Source: Desulfobacteraceae bacterium
GTDB lineage: Bacteria; Desulfobacterota; Desulfobacteria; Desulfobacterales; JAABSP01
Length of the DNA stretch: 38,379 nucleotides
Assembly (NCBI GenBank): GCA_011389855.1
Contig: JAABTM010000012.1
Span: 1-38,379, forward strand
Direction: 5' to 3'
Shown here one piece after another: positions 23,701-31,897 of the stretch; the stretch's first letter is position 1, and each line of letters starts with the position of its first letter. The position numbers and the translations under genes were made by a program. The notes beneath the pieces were generated by a model. That model saw only the letters and a program-made list of their open reading frames with translations, did no database searches and was not told where the DNA came from.

Positions 23701-24489
23701 CCTCTCGTCGTATGCATACGTCATTTCTCGGTCGCCGGGGCCGGAGAGGCGGTCCAGTCGGCCATCGTTGTGGTAAAAGAACCGGATTTCCCGACCGGCT
23801 TCATCGGTGATGGTTTCCAATTTGTGGGTCCGCGCCAGCAGGTCGGAATCCCCGGTCATGAAAAAATCGGAGGTTCCCGTAACCGACATATTCGCTTCGG
23901 TTGAATCCGCGTAGGAAAAGGTCCAGCCTTTCCCGTTCCGGTTTTCCATCCGGGTCGGCTTGCCCTCTTGATCAAATTCGTACCGGTCGCCTGACGGGGT
24001 GATGCGGGCGAACCCGCCGTCTCCGGTTTCGACAAGCTGGCCAAAAACGCCGGCGGGCGGCGTGTAGCCCGACCCGTCCGCTTTTTTCCGGAATTCGTGC
24101 TTTCGGCCGTCGCCGTCCACCAGCAGCAAATTCCCGTTTTCCAGCCTCAGCACGCGGATATCGACGCTCAAATGCCATCCCCGCCCCCATCTGCCCCGGA
24201 TGTTGCTGCCGCTTTTGTATGTGTGGGCGATGACCAGATCGGGGCCGCGGCCCGGCAGCGCGAGGTCCGTTATGGACAGGACGAATTCTCCGGTGTGAAG
24301 CGCCACGGAATCCTCTATTTTGCAGGCGTTTTGAACTGGAATCGCCGGCGGTTCCGGCTTGCCGCGCGGAACGTCCACGGTTATCGTTCCGATATTGGTG
24401 ATCGCATGCGCCGCGAAGATCGCTCCAAAAAACACCATGACGCTGCATACGGCAATGATTGCGGCCATCCGGCTTCTTTTATTGAACAT
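20788..24489 (-). CDS. Secreted RHS/YD-repeat protein
   Basis: A 1233-residue protein: a signal peptide (RMAAIIAVCSVMVFFGAIFAAHA), an N-terminal DUF6531-like segment (HTGEFVLSITDLALPGRGPDLVIAHTYKSG), then more than 30 YD repeats of the YDAAGNL, YEYDA and LTKIT type, forming a large beta-shell. It ends with an RHS core domain (RYAYDAFGNF, FAGDRFDETTGLYIDSRRHYHPGIGRYLQPDP, NSYTYMNNNP). The roughly 70-residue tail is Pro-rich and matches no toxin I know; the DPxG autocleavage motif usual after the core is absent and no immunity-like gene follows. The start at 24489 is chosen for AAGGAGA just upstream; an in-frame ATG at 24537 lacks one. A hexamer repeat encodes SDSDSDSDS inside. Function is unknown; a surface or adhesive role is possible. 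Confidence 0.9.
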   Translation of the reverse strand: MFNKRSRMAAIIAVCSVMVFFGAIFAAHAITNIGTITVDVPRGKPEPPAIPVQNACKIEDSVALHTGEFVLSITDLALPGRGPDLVIAHTYKSGSNIRGRWGRGWHLSVDIRVLRLENGNLLLVDGDGRKHEFRKKADGSGYTPPAGVFGQLVETGDGGFARITPSGDRYEFDQEGKPTRMENRNGKGWTFSYADSTEANMSVTGTSDFFMTGDSDLLARTHKLETITDEAGREIRFFYHNDGRLDRLSGPGDREMTYAYDERGRLTHIRLPPLPDAGAGETDAYRFTYKTGTSRLVEATDPAGIVVIENDYDDQGRLQEQTHRGRTLMFAYDRENRATTVTRPNGVVDQYVFNDRGNPTRIIRDKGGEERLNLDADYAYDDAMNMTQQVDPGGMRTDYEYDAAGNLTKITQNQGDSESITSTYEYQNGRIAKIIDPLSRETSFSYADNGHLKKITHPSGEKLAFEYNDSGDLTNIIEIATDGDEHDAQFSYDAHGYISAITDRMNKPATLTHNDLGQVESFTDRDGVVYLYEHDLRGRLLRKSIQPPSDSDSDSDSEIAEFEYEKNGKLRRITTPGDGTISYGYDTNGRIERIDGPNWPDTQYAYDDAGNLQTVTHNDDPVLWFSHDALNRLIRMSYEIQYVGPNPDNQYEYDASGNLTAFEDARGNRTEFDYDAYNQLTQTRYPDGKTETREYDAAGNLVSLVDRAGNAFNYEYDAANRLKKETGGGGDPVMEYQYNSFGLLKSATVKEGDAASVVAAADYEYNALGRPWIVRQGDYTVGYEYTPEGKLATLKYPNPYEIDYAYDVAGRLEAIKDAKGPIASFDYDGAGRLSRKEMGNGLAQTYTWNDAGQMATVKVTRDAVDGAISTTTYAYDAFGNLETASGPLGQFEYGYDALNRLVSAGYLGPLAIGDAECQYDWVGNRTTVVIQGGIATAYSLPEKSNCYSSAGGTSLGCDANGNLEKDSLNHYTYDKKNRLIKVDAGDIEVQYAYDHEGLLIRRRQSDAAGEITYVYDGDRMIAECNAEGDTLRRYVYHPENGDLIRMSVIGQAKYYFLTDPYGSVVAIADEAGNIVERYAYDAFGNFIIRDDDGTIETSRVGNPFYFAGDRFDETTGLYIDSRRHYHPGIGRYLQPDPDGYDIAGNSYTYMNNNPFNENILPPPPSAPAPESATPAETMFRNLFSDPSFVTVDPAIPRPRPTIHYIDPNTSNVWTPPGTGITIPYLIRMPPMGR
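22817..22846 (-). repeat. Hexamer tandem repeat TCCGAA (five units) within the RHS gene
   Basis: Four TCCGAA units and a final TCCGAT on the plus strand, encoding alternating Ser-Asp in the RHS protein. Because the unit is six bases, changes in copy number keep the frame and only alter the length of an acidic loop. Confidence 0.9.
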
Positions 24490-24555
24490 GGTTTCTCTCC
24501 TTATGGGTTTATTGGACTTTCTATAGATGTACGTCATGCCCCCTCTGCCGGCGGA

Positions 24556-24963
24556 TCAGTGGCGGACCCGGATGGTCGCGCTGCCCTTTCCCATCCGTCC
24601 GGCTCTGTCTTCGGCCATGAAACTGACGATGTAATCGCCCTCCGACACCCCTGTGTAGTCGCGCCGGAATGTCGCGGGCAGCCAGCGGTCATGGTAGGTA
24701 TGGATTCGTTCGCCATCCCGATACAGGGATATGCTGTATCGTTTGGAAGGAGAAGCCGCTTGTTCGTCGCTCAGCCGGAATGTGCAAACGCCGTCTACGA
24801 TGTTGGCGGCGTCGGCGTAGGAATCGGCGCCCTCCACCGATACATCGACCATTATCAGAAAATCGAGCGACGTTTCCCGGCCGTCTCCTGGCCCCGCCAG
24901 GGCCGTCGCCGTCAGGCCGGCAAGCGCGAAGAACAAAATCCAAACGGGTTTGCCGCGGAACAT
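24556..24963 (-). CDS. Small secreted beta-rich protein of unknown function
   Basis: A 135-residue protein with a signal peptide (about 1-23, WILFFALAGLTATALAG) and a mature domain of about 110 residues rich in alternating hydrophobic residues (LDFLIMVDVSVEG, KRYSISLYRDGERIHTYHDRWLPATF, GDYIVSFMAEDRAG), suggesting one Ig- or FN3-like beta-sandwich. I do not recognise a named family. It sits between the large Ig-like protein (34-base gap) and the RHS gene (66-base gap) on the same strand, so the three are likely one transcript and may act together at the cell surface. The frame is open further upstream into the neighbouring gene; 24963 is the first ATG outside it, with AGGAAA about 12 bases before, a weak site. 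Confidence 0.75.
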   Translation of the reverse strand: MFRGKPVWILFFALAGLTATALAGPGDGRETSLDFLIMVDVSVEGADSYADAANIVDGVCTFRLSDEQAASPSKRYSISLYRDGERIHTYHDRWLPATFRRDYTGVSEGDYIVSFMAEDRAGRMGKGSATIRVRH

Positions 24964-24997
24964 GTCGCGATGTTTTCCTAACCAAGCGCGTTGTCGG

Positions 24998-27505
24998 TTA
25001 CCGATACACCCGAACAATGGCTTCCTCTTTCTCCAGGAGTTTATCATTGTCGCCATAAGCGGCGATTTCGACGGTATAATCCTGAAAACCGCCGGGGGCG
25101 CTGGGCCATGCGATGAAATGCTCGCCCACCGTCCCTTCCCACACAAAATCTCCATATCCGACAGTCGGATCGAAAATTTCCTCGTACGCCGCCAAATTGC
25201 CCGGCATATCGGATATGGAGATTTGGAGGCGGTCCACGCCCGTTTCCAGGGTGTAGCCGATGGTGCAGACATCGCCGTAGGCGGGCGTCATCACATAAGG
25301 TTCGGCGGCGACATCGGCAATGACGCCTCCGGACGGGCTTTCCTCGATCACGATGACGTTTTCCGGAAGGAGGTCGGCCCTGGCCGAAAGCGTCACGGCC
25401 CCGTTAGGCGCCGTTTCCCCTCTGGTTGTGCGGCCGTTCCACCATTCCGTTATCCGGCCCGCGTTTCTGGGGGCGCTTTCAATGGCGTAGCCATTCATGT
25501 CCGGCCCGCCGATGGCGACCCAGGCGGGGACATCGAGTGTATATCGGATCCGGACCTTGTCGCCGGCGTAGGGATTAAAGTAAGGGTTTGAATTATCTTT
25601 GGTTCCCCCCTCCGAATCGACGATGGCGATCTCGGGCGATTTGATCTCCACATCCCCCTGGGCGTAATCCAGGCCGTGGATGCTGATTCTGTCATCGTCG
25701 GTTTCCGCCGTGACGACGTAAGTGTAAGCCCCGGGGGCCAGGAAGTTTCCATCGGGTTCGGACGGGTTCCGGCCGTCCCAGGAGACTTGGTGGAACCCCG
25801 ATTCCATGATCCGTTCTCGCAGCGTCATGACAAATTCTCTTCTAAACGTTATTTCGCCGTCGTCGTCAGACCGCAAAAAGGTTCTGTACAGGTCAATGGT
25901 CACCACGGCGGAATCGGCCAACCGGAAGGAAATCAGGCTCTCCTCTCCGGCCGCCGGCCGGATGAACACCGGGGACGCCGTCGGTTGGGTTTCAAACAAA
26001 TCGTCATTGGTCAGCACGTTTATCTCTTTACTCTTCTTGATCGTCCTCCCTTCGGCGTCCTCCATGGCCATGAGAAAATCGTACCGACCGATCTGATCGG
26101 TCGTCGGGGTCCATGCAAAGGCTCCGGTATTTTCGTCCAGGTCCACGCCTTCAGGCAGATGGTTTTTGGTTCCATCGTCTATGTCGAAGATCGTCACATT
26201 GTTTTTGGCCACCCCGACAATTTTATAAGACAAGGGCAAGGTCATTTCCGCCAGTTTTTCCTGGCTAAGACCCAACTGGAACGCAATCGGCTCATGAGGC
26301 GCGACCGTCAGCACAAGGTCCGCGGCCCCGTCGGGGCTTTGATTCCAGCTTCCGGCTCGGGATACGTTGACATAATAGGATAGCCCGGGAGAAACGGTGA
26401 AATTGTTGATGCCGGTTCCCTTGGGATGTCCTTCGTAGCCGTCTCCGACTCGGTCCCACCGCCACACCGCGTCGCAGTTGGGGATTTCATTGGCCAGTTT
26501 TTCCGCGGTGTCGATATCCGTCCGGTAGAGCGGGACGGTGACGAGGTTGATGTTGGTGCTGAGGGGATTGGCCGTCAGTTCGACGTCGGTAATAACGGGC
26601 AGGGGTTCCCCTTCCAGTGTCAGGACGTCCTCCGCGCCCGCGGCCATTTCGATCAAATAGGGGGCGCCGGGGACAATCTCGAAATCGACTTCTTCGTTGG
26701 CGACATGCCGCTGGGCGCCGGCGTCCCATTTTCGCACCGAACGGCATCCATCGATAGCGGAAATCAGATCCAACGCCGTTTCGATCTTGACGACTTCGTC
26801 TGTTCCGACCCTGGCGTAGGCGTTGCCCAATGGCATGGAAATGGCGTTGAATCCTTCCGAAAGCGTAAATTGCCTGGAAGCCGCTTCGGCTGTTTGAACC
26901 GAAAGGAACGCGGAAAAGACGATGATCAGGCCGGCCGCCAAAAAGCGTTTGCGGCCATGCTTGGCTATCCGAACGGCCAAAAGACCGCCGATGATCATGA
27001 GAGCGATCAGCGTCATGCCGTATCCTGTGAAGCCTCGGTTGTTGACCGTTTGGATAAAACAATTATTGCTATCGCCGCTGTTTTTGTGCCCGTCATCATT
27101 ATCGCCATCGTCGCCGGCCCCGCCGCCCGGCGGTTCGGTTGCCCACTGCCGGCCTTCCAGGGTCAGCGTGGCGGATTCATCCTGGCTTTCGCCGGTGTCG
27201 AGGTTGGTTGCGATGATGAGCAGCTTTTCGTCGGGTTGCCAAGGGGTTTGGAAATTTCCCACTTCGATCCACCATCGGTCGTCATCATGCCCGCACCCAG
27301 GGTCGTGTTGGGTTAACACGTCGTCGGGCCGGGAGGCGATGTACGCCTCGAGCGTCACATCGTTTTCGCCCGCGCCGGCGACGTCGAGGCTCCCGATCAC
27401 AAGGTGGGGCGTCCCGACGGCATGGGCCATGGACGCCAATCCGAGGAGCAACAAGGTAAAAAGTAGCGTCCGTCTGGAAGACGCAAGCAAGGAGTGCCTG
27501 ATCAT
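24998..27505 (-). CDS. Large secreted multi-domain protein with Ig/FlgD-like domains
   Basis: An 835-residue protein. A signal peptide (1-29) precedes an N-terminal domain (about 30-120). An Asp/Gly-rich linker follows, then Cys149, a first hydrophobic helix (about 162-180), a basic RKR and a second hydrophobic stretch ending QTAEAAS (about 188-210), which looks like a second signal peptide. Two homologous repeats follow (about 211-305 and 310-400; pattern GFNAISMPL or INLVTVPL, a Trp-Asp motif, then PGxxYxxxxxxA), then a He_PIG-like domain (PLPEGVDLDENTGAFAWTPT type, about 440-490), a FlgD-like Ig domain (VSWDGRN, LAPGAYTYVVTAE, about 510-610) and two more beta-sandwich domains. Function is unknown; display or secretion scaffolding is plausible. 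AAGGAG precedes the ATG. Confidence 0.82.
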   Translation of the reverse strand: MIRHSLLASSRRTLLFTLLLLGLASMAHAVGTPHLVIGSLDVAGAGENDVTLEAYIASRPDDVLTQHDPGCGHDDDRWWIEVGNFQTPWQPDEKLLIIATNLDTGESQDESATLTLEGRQWATEPPGGGAGDDGDNDDGHKNSGDSNNCFIQTVNNRGFTGYGMTLIALMIIGGLLAVRIAKHGRKRFLAAGLIIVFSAFLSVQTAEAASRQFTLSEGFNAISMPLGNAYARVGTDEVVKIETALDLISAIDGCRSVRKWDAGAQRHVANEEVDFEIVPGAPYLIEMAAGAEDVLTLEGEPLPVITDVELTANPLSTNINLVTVPLYRTDIDTAEKLANEIPNCDAVWRWDRVGDGYEGHPKGTGINNFTVSPGLSYYVNVSRAGSWNQSPDGAADLVLTVAPHEPIAFQLGLSQEKLAEMTLPLSYKIVGVAKNNVTIFDIDDGTKNHLPEGVDLDENTGAFAWTPTTDQIGRYDFLMAMEDAEGRTIKKSKEINVLTNDDLFETQPTASPVFIRPAAGEESLISFRLADSAVVTIDLYRTFLRSDDDGEITFRREFVMTLRERIMESGFHQVSWDGRNPSEPDGNFLAPGAYTYVVTAETDDDRISIHGLDYAQGDVEIKSPEIAIVDSEGGTKDNSNPYFNPYAGDKVRIRYTLDVPAWVAIGGPDMNGYAIESAPRNAGRITEWWNGRTTRGETAPNGAVTLSARADLLPENVIVIEESPSGGVIADVAAEPYVMTPAYGDVCTIGYTLETGVDRLQISISDMPGNLAAYEEIFDPTVGYGDFVWEGTVGEHFIAWPSAPGGFQDYTVEIAAYGDNDKLLEKEEAIVRVYR

Positions 27506-27538
27506 TTTTTTCTCCTTCTTTTAGGAGGTTAAAAAGAA

Positions 27539-27544
27539 TTTATA
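27539..27544 (-). promoter_or_regulatory. Possible -10 element for the secreted-protein cluster
   Basis: TATAAA on the minus strand, 34 bases before the large Ig-like gene in a 53-base gap after the radical SAM gene. No convincing -35 is seen, so read-through from upstream is equally possible. Confidence 0.25.
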
Positions 27545-27558
27545 GAAAACCTGATGAT

Positions 27559-29319
27559 TCAGAAAGACGCCGCCGCCGGGGCGGGCGTTGACGCATCGTC
27601 GCAGACGCCGCACCGGGAGCAGCCGTCCGCGGGGCAGGGCGGGGTGGTCCTGCCGTTCAGCCCCCGCTGGTATTCCCGCCACAGATAGGCCCGGTCCACC
27701 CCCGGATCGACGATCTCCCAGGGGAACCGTTCCTCCCGGAAACGGGGCCGGGTGGTATAAAATGCCGGCGACAGCGGTGTTTCCTTGAGGGTTTGGGCCC
27801 AGTTGCCCCGGTTTTCGTGGGCCAGCTCAAGAATCCGGGCGACCCTTCGATCCCCCCGGGACAGAAGCCCCTGCACATGGGCGGTTCGCGGAGAAGCCGC
27901 GCTGATCCGGAGATTGGCCACCCCCTTGAGATCCTTTTTGATTCGTCCGATCCGTTTTTTGAGGATCGCCACGTCGGCCATGGGGGCCCACTGAAAGGGG
28001 GTGAAGGGCTTGGGAACGAAAGGATTGACGCTGACCGTGATGGTTCCAATGCGCCCCCGGTCGCGGCTGGCGGCCAGGAACCGTTCCTTGATCGCCTTGC
28101 ACAGATCGACGATGGCCGTCACATCCGATTCGGTCTCCGTGGGGAGGCCCACCATGAAATAGAGTTTCAGGTTGGGGATGCCCCCGGCGACCAGGGTTTC
28201 GGCGGCCTTTAGAATTTCGGCCTCGGTCAGATCCTTGTTGATGACCCGGCGCATTCGCTCGGATCCGCCGTCGGGCGCGATAGTGGCGGTTTTGACGCCG
28301 CTGCCTTTGAGGGTCGCCAGGAGGTCGTCGGTGAGGGCGTCGGCCCGGAGGGAACTGAAGGAAAACCGCACGCCTTTGTTGTCGAACCGGGCGCAGATGC
28401 CGCCGATGTCCGGGAAGTCGGAAACCGCCGCGCCCACCAGGCCGATGTGCCGGGACAGGCGGCTGCCTTTTTCGATGCAGGATTGAAGGGTGTCCCCGGA
28501 TCGGAACCGCGCCGGCCGGTAGACGTAGCCGGCGCCGCAGAACCGGCAGCCATGGGGGCATCCCCGGCTCACTTCGATGAGGAAGGCGTTGTCGAAGGTC
28601 GTCTCGGGCGCCAGCACCTCGCTGCAGGTGGCCACGTCGGTGAGATCCGCCGGGTACTGACGCTGGACGGTTTCCGGAACCCCCTGGGACGGTACGACGT
28701 CCCGAAGCCGCCCGTCGGGATAATAGGACGGCGTGTAAAACCTCGGCGCGTAAAAGCCCGGGACGGTCCGGGCCAGGCGGGCCAGAAGGGACGACCGGTC
28801 CTCCCGGCGCAGGTCCCCGGCGAGGATGTCGAAAAGCGGTTCCAGCCCCGCTTCGGCTTCGCCCAAAAAAAATCCGTCCATGAAAGGGGCGATGGGCTCG
28901 GGGTTGATGAGGCAGGCGACCCCGCCGGCCATCACCAGGGGGTGAGCCTCGGTGCGTTCCCCGGAAAGAAGGGGCAGTCCCGCCGCTACGAGGAGAGTCA
29001 GCAAGTGGAGATAGTCGTTTTCAAAGGAGATGGAAAAAGCGATCACATCCACGTCCGCCAGCCGGTGGCCGGACTCCAGGGTGACGATGCCGGTTGCGTC
29101 GGCAGGGGCGGGGGAGGGGAGAAAGGCCCGTTCGCAGGCGACGCCGTCCATCCGGTTCAACAGGCCGTAGACGGTCTGAAACCCCAGGTTGGACATGCCC
29201 ATGCCGTAGGCGTTGGGATAGACCAGGGCCACCCGCAGATATGCGCCGCCGTCCTTCCGGATGGCCCCGGTTTCGGCCTTAAGCAGCGCGTCGTATGATC
29301 TGTCCGGTTTCCATGTCAT
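27559..29319 (-). CDS. B12-binding-type radical SAM protein (TIGR03960-like)
   Basis: A 586-residue radical SAM enzyme. The N-terminal region (25-165) looks like the cobalamin-binding-type domain of this group (VALVYPNAYGMGMSNLGFQTVYGLLN, GGVACLINPEPIAPFMDGFFLGEAE) but lacks a classic DxHxxG motif. The radical SAM core has SRGCPHGCRFCGAG with Cys254, Cys258 and Cys261 for the 4Fe-4S cluster. A C-terminal Cys-rich tail (CPADGCSRCGVC) may bind a further metal or cluster. It matches the TIGR03960-type family, usually followed by a TIGR03936 partner, which is absent here. It lies 58 bases after ftsZ on the same strand. The reaction is unknown; RNA or cofactor modification is a guess. No clear Shine-Dalgarno is seen. 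Confidence 0.87.
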   Translation of the reverse strand: MTWKPDRSYDALLKAETGAIRKDGGAYLRVALVYPNAYGMGMSNLGFQTVYGLLNRMDGVACERAFLPSPAPADATGIVTLESGHRLADVDVIAFSISFENDYLHLLTLLVAAGLPLLSGERTEAHPLVMAGGVACLINPEPIAPFMDGFFLGEAEAGLEPLFDILAGDLRREDRSSLLARLARTVPGFYAPRFYTPSYYPDGRLRDVVPSQGVPETVQRQYPADLTDVATCSEVLAPETTFDNAFLIEVSRGCPHGCRFCGAGYVYRPARFRSGDTLQSCIEKGSRLSRHIGLVGAAVSDFPDIGGICARFDNKGVRFSFSSLRADALTDDLLATLKGSGVKTATIAPDGGSERMRRVINKDLTEAEILKAAETLVAGGIPNLKLYFMVGLPTETESDVTAIVDLCKAIKERFLAASRDRGRIGTITVSVNPFVPKPFTPFQWAPMADVAILKKRIGRIKKDLKGVANLRISAASPRTAHVQGLLSRGDRRVARILELAHENRGNWAQTLKETPLSPAFYTTRPRFREERFPWEIVDPGVDRAYLWREYQRGLNGRTTPPCPADGCSRCGVCDDASTPAPAAASF

Positions 29320-29377
29320 AGCGTAAGCGGCGTCAGCGGAGGGAGGCCCGGCGGGGGCGCGTCCCGCCTGGTTTCGT

Positions 29378-30586
29378 CTAGTCGGCTTTTCTCCTCAGAA
29401 AGGTCGGGATGTCCAGGTCTTCGTTGTCGATCTCCATCCCCTTGGGGCCGCGGTAGGGCTTGTCGATAGCCTCGGCGGCCTCTTCCCGGGATTTTTCTTT
29501 TTCCTTTTTCTTCTTCCGGAGAAAGGTGGGGGCGTCGTAGTCTTCCGCCTGGGGTTCCGGTTTGGCCTCCCTATGCTTCCGCTGTAGTTGGGGGACCGGT
29601 TTGTGCCGTTCGGGCAATGCCGATTCCGGCCCGCCGCCGATGCCGGTGGCGATGACCGTCACCCGCATTTCGTCCCCCAGGTTGTCGTCGATGACCGCGC
29701 CCCAGATGATCTCGGCATCGCCGCCCACTTCGCTGTAGATCCGTTCGGATGCCTCGGTCATCTCCTCCATGGTGAGGTCGCTGGAGGAGGTAATGTTCAT
29801 CAGCACGCCGGTGGCCCCGGTGATGGAAAGGTCTTCCAGGAGCGGGTGGGAGATGGCCCGCTCGGCCGCTTCCACGGCCCGGTTTTCGCCGTGGGCCGAG
29901 CCGATGCCCATGATGGCCATGCCGGCCTTGAGCATGGTGGTCTTGATGTCGGCGAAGTCGAGGTTGACGAGGCCGGGCATGAGGATCAGATCGGTGATGC
30001 CCCGGACCGAGTGGAGGAGGATCTCGTCGGCTTTCCGGAACATGTCGATCATGGTGGCGTTTTTGGAGGCCAGCCCCCGGAGCCGGTCGTTGGGGATGGT
30101 GATGACGGTGTCGGCGATCTCCTTGAGTTCCTCGATGCCCTCCTCGGCCTGCCGGAAGCGTTTGCGGCCTTCGAAGGAAAAGGGCTTGGTCACCACCGCC
30201 ACGGTCAGGGAGCCGAGTTCCTTGCTGATCTCGGCGATGACCGGCGCGGCGCCGGTGCCGGTGCCGCCGCCGAACCCGGCGGTGATGAAGACCATGTGGG
30301 CGTCCTTGAGGGCGTTGCGGATGGCTTCGGCGCTCTCCTTGGCCGCTTCCCGGCCGATCTGGGGGTTGGCGCCCGCGCCGAGGCCTTCGGTGAGTTTGTC
30401 GCCGATCTGTATCTTCTGGGGGGCCTTGGAAATGCCCAGCGCCTGGCCGTCGGTGTTGGCCACGATGAAGTTGACGCCCTGGAGATTGGAATCGATCATA
30501 TTGTTGATGGCGTTTCCGCCGGCGCCGCCGATTCCGATGACTTTTATCTTGGCGGATTTTCCGTTGTTCTCTGGATAGCTAAACAT
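29378..30586 (-). CDS. ftsZ: Cell division protein FtsZ with two C-terminal tail motifs
   Basis: The 402-residue tubulin-like GTPase that forms the division ring. The tubulin signature GGGTGTG is at 106-112, with GIGGAGGNAINNM near the start and the T7-loop region NLDFADIKTTM present. The C-terminal linker (about 330-402) is unusual: besides the normal conserved tail LDIPTFLRRKAD at the end (391-402), which binds FtsA and other partners, a second copy DAPTFLRKKKKEKEK lies at 351-365. AGGAGG precedes the ATG. The gene is last of the dcw run, 83 bases after ftsA. Confidence 0.97.
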   Translation of the reverse strand: MFSYPENNGKSAKIKVIGIGGAGGNAINNMIDSNLQGVNFIVANTDGQALGISKAPQKIQIGDKLTEGLGAGANPQIGREAAKESAEAIRNALKDAHMVFITAGFGGGTGTGAAPVIAEISKELGSLTVAVVTKPFSFEGRKRFRQAEEGIEELKEIADTVITIPNDRLRGLASKNATMIDMFRKADEILLHSVRGITDLILMPGLVNLDFADIKTTMLKAGMAIMGIGSAHGENRAVEAAERAISHPLLEDLSITGATGVLMNITSSSDLTMEEMTEASERIYSEVGGDAEIIWGAVIDDNLGDEMRVTVIATGIGGGPESALPERHKPVPQLQRKHREAKPEPQAEDYDAPTFLRKKKKEKEKSREEAAEAIDKPYRGPKGMEIDNEDLDIPTFLRRKAD

Positions 30587-30669
30587 CGTGCCCTACCTCC
30601 TGAAAATTGACTGAACGTATACGGATTTCAGATGGCGACAGCCTACCCGATTTTTCTTCAGGGGTCAAA

Positions 30670-31896
30670 TTATATTATCTCTTTGAACCACCGCTTCATC
30701 CGGGTCATGACGCGGTTGAAGATGTTGGCGTCCCGGATGCGGAACTTGTTGGCGCTCTGGTTCCGGGCGCCGTACATCACCAGTCCGACGCCGGTGGCGT
30801 ACATGGGATTGTTGACCACGTCCACCAGGCCGCCGATGCCCCGGGGCTTGCCCAGGCGGGTGGGCAGATTGAAGATGGATTCGGCGACGTCCGTCACGCC
30901 GTCCAGCAGGGCCGATCCGCCGGTGAGCACCAGGCCAGACGCCATGACGTTTTCCATGCCGGCACGGTATATTTCCCGCTGGACCAGGGTGAAGATCTCC
31001 TCCATCCGGGGCTCCAGGATTTCCCCCAGAATCTGCCGGGACAGCTTCCGCGGCTTCCGGCCGCCCATGCCCGGGACTTCGATCATTTCGTCGCTGCCGA
31101 TGTTTTCCGAAATGCAGGTGCCGTAGTTCTTCTTGATGTTTTCGGCTTCGGCCAGGGGCGCCCGGAGGCCCACGGCGATGTCGTTGGTCATGTTGTTGCC
31201 GCCCAAAGCCAGAACGAAGGTGTGCTTGATGTTCTTGTTGGAGAAGATGGCCAGGTCGGTGGTGCCGCCGCCGAGATCCACCAGCGCCGCGCCCAGCTCC
31301 TTCTCCTCGTCGGCCAGGACCGCCTCGCCCGACGCCAGGGATTCCAGGACGATGTCGCAGACGTCCAAGCCCGCCCGGTTGGCGCATTTGACGATGTTGT
31401 GGGCCGAGGTGACGGCGCCGGTGACGATGTGGACCTTGGCCTCCAGCCGCACCGCCGCCATGCCCACCGGGTCGAGGATCCCCGCCTGGTCGTCCACGAT
31501 GAACTCCTGTGGCAGCACGTGGATCACCTCCCGGTCCATGGGGATGGCCACGGCCCGGGCCGCGTCGATGACGCGGTCCACGTCGTGCTGGGCGATCTCC
31601 TTCCCCTTGATGGCGATGATGCCCCGGCTGTTGAACCCGGTGATGTGCCCCCCGGCGATGCCGGCGTAGACCGAGGAGATTTCGCAGCCGGCCATTAGTT
31701 CGGCGTCCTCGATGGCCTTTTTGATCGACTGGACGGTGGATTCGATATTGACCACCACGCCCTTGCGAAGCCCGATGGAGGGGTGGGTTCCGATCCCGAT
31801 GATGTTGATGTCGTTACCGGAGAGTTCGCCGACTACCGCACAGATCTTTGTCGTGCCGATATCCAGCCCGACAATGATATCTTCCTGTCCATGCAC
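30670..31896 (-). CDS. ftsA: Cell division protein FtsA
   Basis: A 408-residue actin-like protein that anchors FtsZ to the membrane. Phosphate-1 motif GLDIGTTKICAVVGE (10-24), the 1C-domain (VNIESTVQSIKKAIEDAE), LVDLGGGTTDLAIF and LTGGSALLDGV are present, and the C-terminal amphipathic membrane helix is MTRMKRWFKEII. The GTG at 31896 is chosen because AAGGAGG lies 6 bases upstream and it begins one base after the ftsQ stop; an in-frame ATG at 31959 lies inside ftsQ and is rejected. The tight junction implies translational coupling. Confidence 0.95.
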   Translation of the reverse strand: MHGQEDIIVGLDIGTTKICAVVGELSGNDINIIGIGTHPSIGLRKGVVVNIESTVQSIKKAIEDAELMAGCEISSVYAGIAGGHITGFNSRGIIAIKGKEIAQHDVDRVIDAARAVAIPMDREVIHVLPQEFIVDDQAGILDPVGMAAVRLEAKVHIVTGAVTSAHNIVKCANRAGLDVCDIVLESLASGEAVLADEEKELGAALVDLGGGTTDLAIFSNKNIKHTFVLALGGNNMTNDIAVGLRAPLAEAENIKKNYGTCISENIGSDEMIEVPGMGGRKPRKLSRQILGEILEPRMEEIFTLVQREIYRAGMENVMASGLVLTGGSALLDGVTDVAESIFNLPTRLGKPRGIGGLVDVVNNPMYATGVGLVMYGARNQSANKFRIRDANIFNRVMTRMKRWFKEII

Positions 31897-31897
31897 T

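Noticed and set aside
29320-29377. Terminator between ftsZ and the radical SAM gene
   Set aside because: A GGCGGG/CCCGCC stem is possible but there is no T-run, so read-through is more likely.
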